DNA of 12,656 nucleotides from DATJBC01 sp035515515 (lineage in GTDB: Bacteria > Actinomycetota > Acidimicrobiia > Acidimicrobiales > UBA8190): positions 1-12,656 of the forward strand of contig DATJBC010000274.1 in assembly GCA_035515515.1 (NCBI GenBank), read 5' to 3'. The position numbers and the translations under genes were made by a program. A model generated the notes under the pieces. The model searched no databases. It was given only the letters and a program-made list of their open reading frames with translations, and was not told the origin of the DNA. Within the stretch, counting starts at the first letter, position 1, and every line of letters begins with the position of its first letter. Shown here piece after piece: positions 12,238 through 12,656 of this stretch.

Positions 12238-12656
12238 CTACCCCAGGCCCCGGCTCTGGGCCAGGCGCTCGTTGGCCAGCTGGCCGGCGAGGGTGTCGGA
12301 GAAGGCTTCGGTGCCGTCCTTGGTCACCACCACGAAGTACAGCCAATCGCCCGGGGTGGGATGCAGGGCGGCCCGCAGCGCGCCCTGGGAGGGGAAGGCG
12401 ATGGGCGTGGGCGTGAGGCCGTCGTGGAGGTACGTGTTGTACGGCGTGTTGAGCGCCAGGTCGGCCGGGGTCACGGGGCCGCCGTCGCGGTGCTCGGAGT
12501 AGAGCACGGTGGAGTCCATCTGCAGGGGCTTGCCGCGGGCCAGACGGTTGTAGACGACGCGCGACACCTTGCCCAGGTTCTCGGGGTAGACGCCTTCCTT
12601 CTGCACGATGGAGGCCACCGTGATCGCCTGGTACGGGGAGATGCCCAGCGCGGCCG
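12238..12656 (-). CDS. mltG: Endolytic murein transglycosylase MltG, C-terminal part (5' end beyond window)
   Basis: MltG (YceG family) is a membrane-anchored enzyme that cuts nascent glycan strands and is thought to set their length. Only the last 139 codons are present; the gene enters from the right edge. The visible part begins ALGISPYQAITVASIVQKEG, where the Glu of the VQKE motif matches the catalytic Glu of the family. It continues with KVSRVVYNRL, KPLQMDSTVLYS, NTPYNTYLHDGLTPTPIAFPS and the closing WLYFVVVTKDGTEAFSDTL block. Family members usually have a His before the final Phe-Ser; here it is GTEAFS. The apparent GTG at 12618 is internal. Its TAG is followed two bases later by the aroE start. 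mltG-aroE order is common in actinobacteria, usually downstream of alaS and ruvX. Confidence 0.95.
   Translation of the reverse strand, partial: AALGISPYQAITVASIVQKEGVYPENLGKVSRVVYNRLARGKPLQMDSTVLYSEHRDGGPVTPADLALNTPYNTYLHDGLTPTPIAFPSQGALRAALHPTPGDWLYFVVVTKDGTEAFSDTLAGQLANERLAQSRGLG

Noticed and set aside
1..12656. Undescribed defence, mobile or biosynthetic system
   Set aside because: Every gene except the proline-rich membrane protein belongs to a known family, composition is uniform, and there are no integrases, transposases, att-like repeats or toxin-antitoxin pairs.

Overview
The window is very GC-rich with strong G/C at third codon positions. Together with GTG/TTG starts, tight overlaps and actinobacterial-type SEDS, MltG, AroE and bifunctional-nuclease proteins, this points to the chromosome of a high-GC actinobacterium. 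A deep-branching class such as Acidimicrobiia is possible but is only a guess. There are no insertion sequences, phage genes, CRISPR, rRNA or tRNA. The content is housekeeping cell-envelope, phosphate and aromatic-amino-acid metabolism on packed DNA. No gap without a gene exceeds about 160 bases. I found no convincing undescribed multi-gene system; the best leads are start-codon, promoter-architecture and active-site oddities.

Layout. (a) 1-1633, minus: an AI-2E family membrane protein followed one base later by a polyprenol-phosphate-mannose-synthase-like GT2 that runs off the left edge. (b) 1726-3719, plus: a flippase-like membrane protein of the lysylphosphatidylglycerol synthase transmembrane family, then a SAM-dependent methyltransferase, probably translationally coupled through a rare CTG start. 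(c) 3754-5937, minus: polyphosphate kinase 1, convergent with the methyltransferase across a strong hairpin. (d) 6097-7467, plus: a SEDS peptidoglycan polymerase of the long actinobacterial RodA/FtsW type, divergent from ppk. (e) 7471-9161, minus: a second SEDS protein (RodA) overlapping by ATGA a bifunctional-nuclease-domain protein, which ends 3 bases from the first SEDS gene. (f) 9194-11304, plus: an MscS-type mechanosensitive channel, then a proline-rich membrane-anchored protein with a LppX/LprG- or LolA-like outer domain. (g) 11336-12656, minus: the 3' part of mltG, then aroE, converging on the previous gene across another hairpin.

How they may work together. Two SEDS glycan polymerases, an MltG glycan terminase, an MscS channel, a mannosyl-lipid-type GT2 and a flippase-like protein make this an envelope-building neighbourhood. 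PPK1, AroE and the bifunctional nuclease are passengers by position, although the nuclease is translationally tied to RodA. Two divergent gaps carry -10-like hexamers 7-8 bases from start codons, suggesting leaderless or nearly leaderless mRNAs for ppk, the first SEDS gene and mscS.
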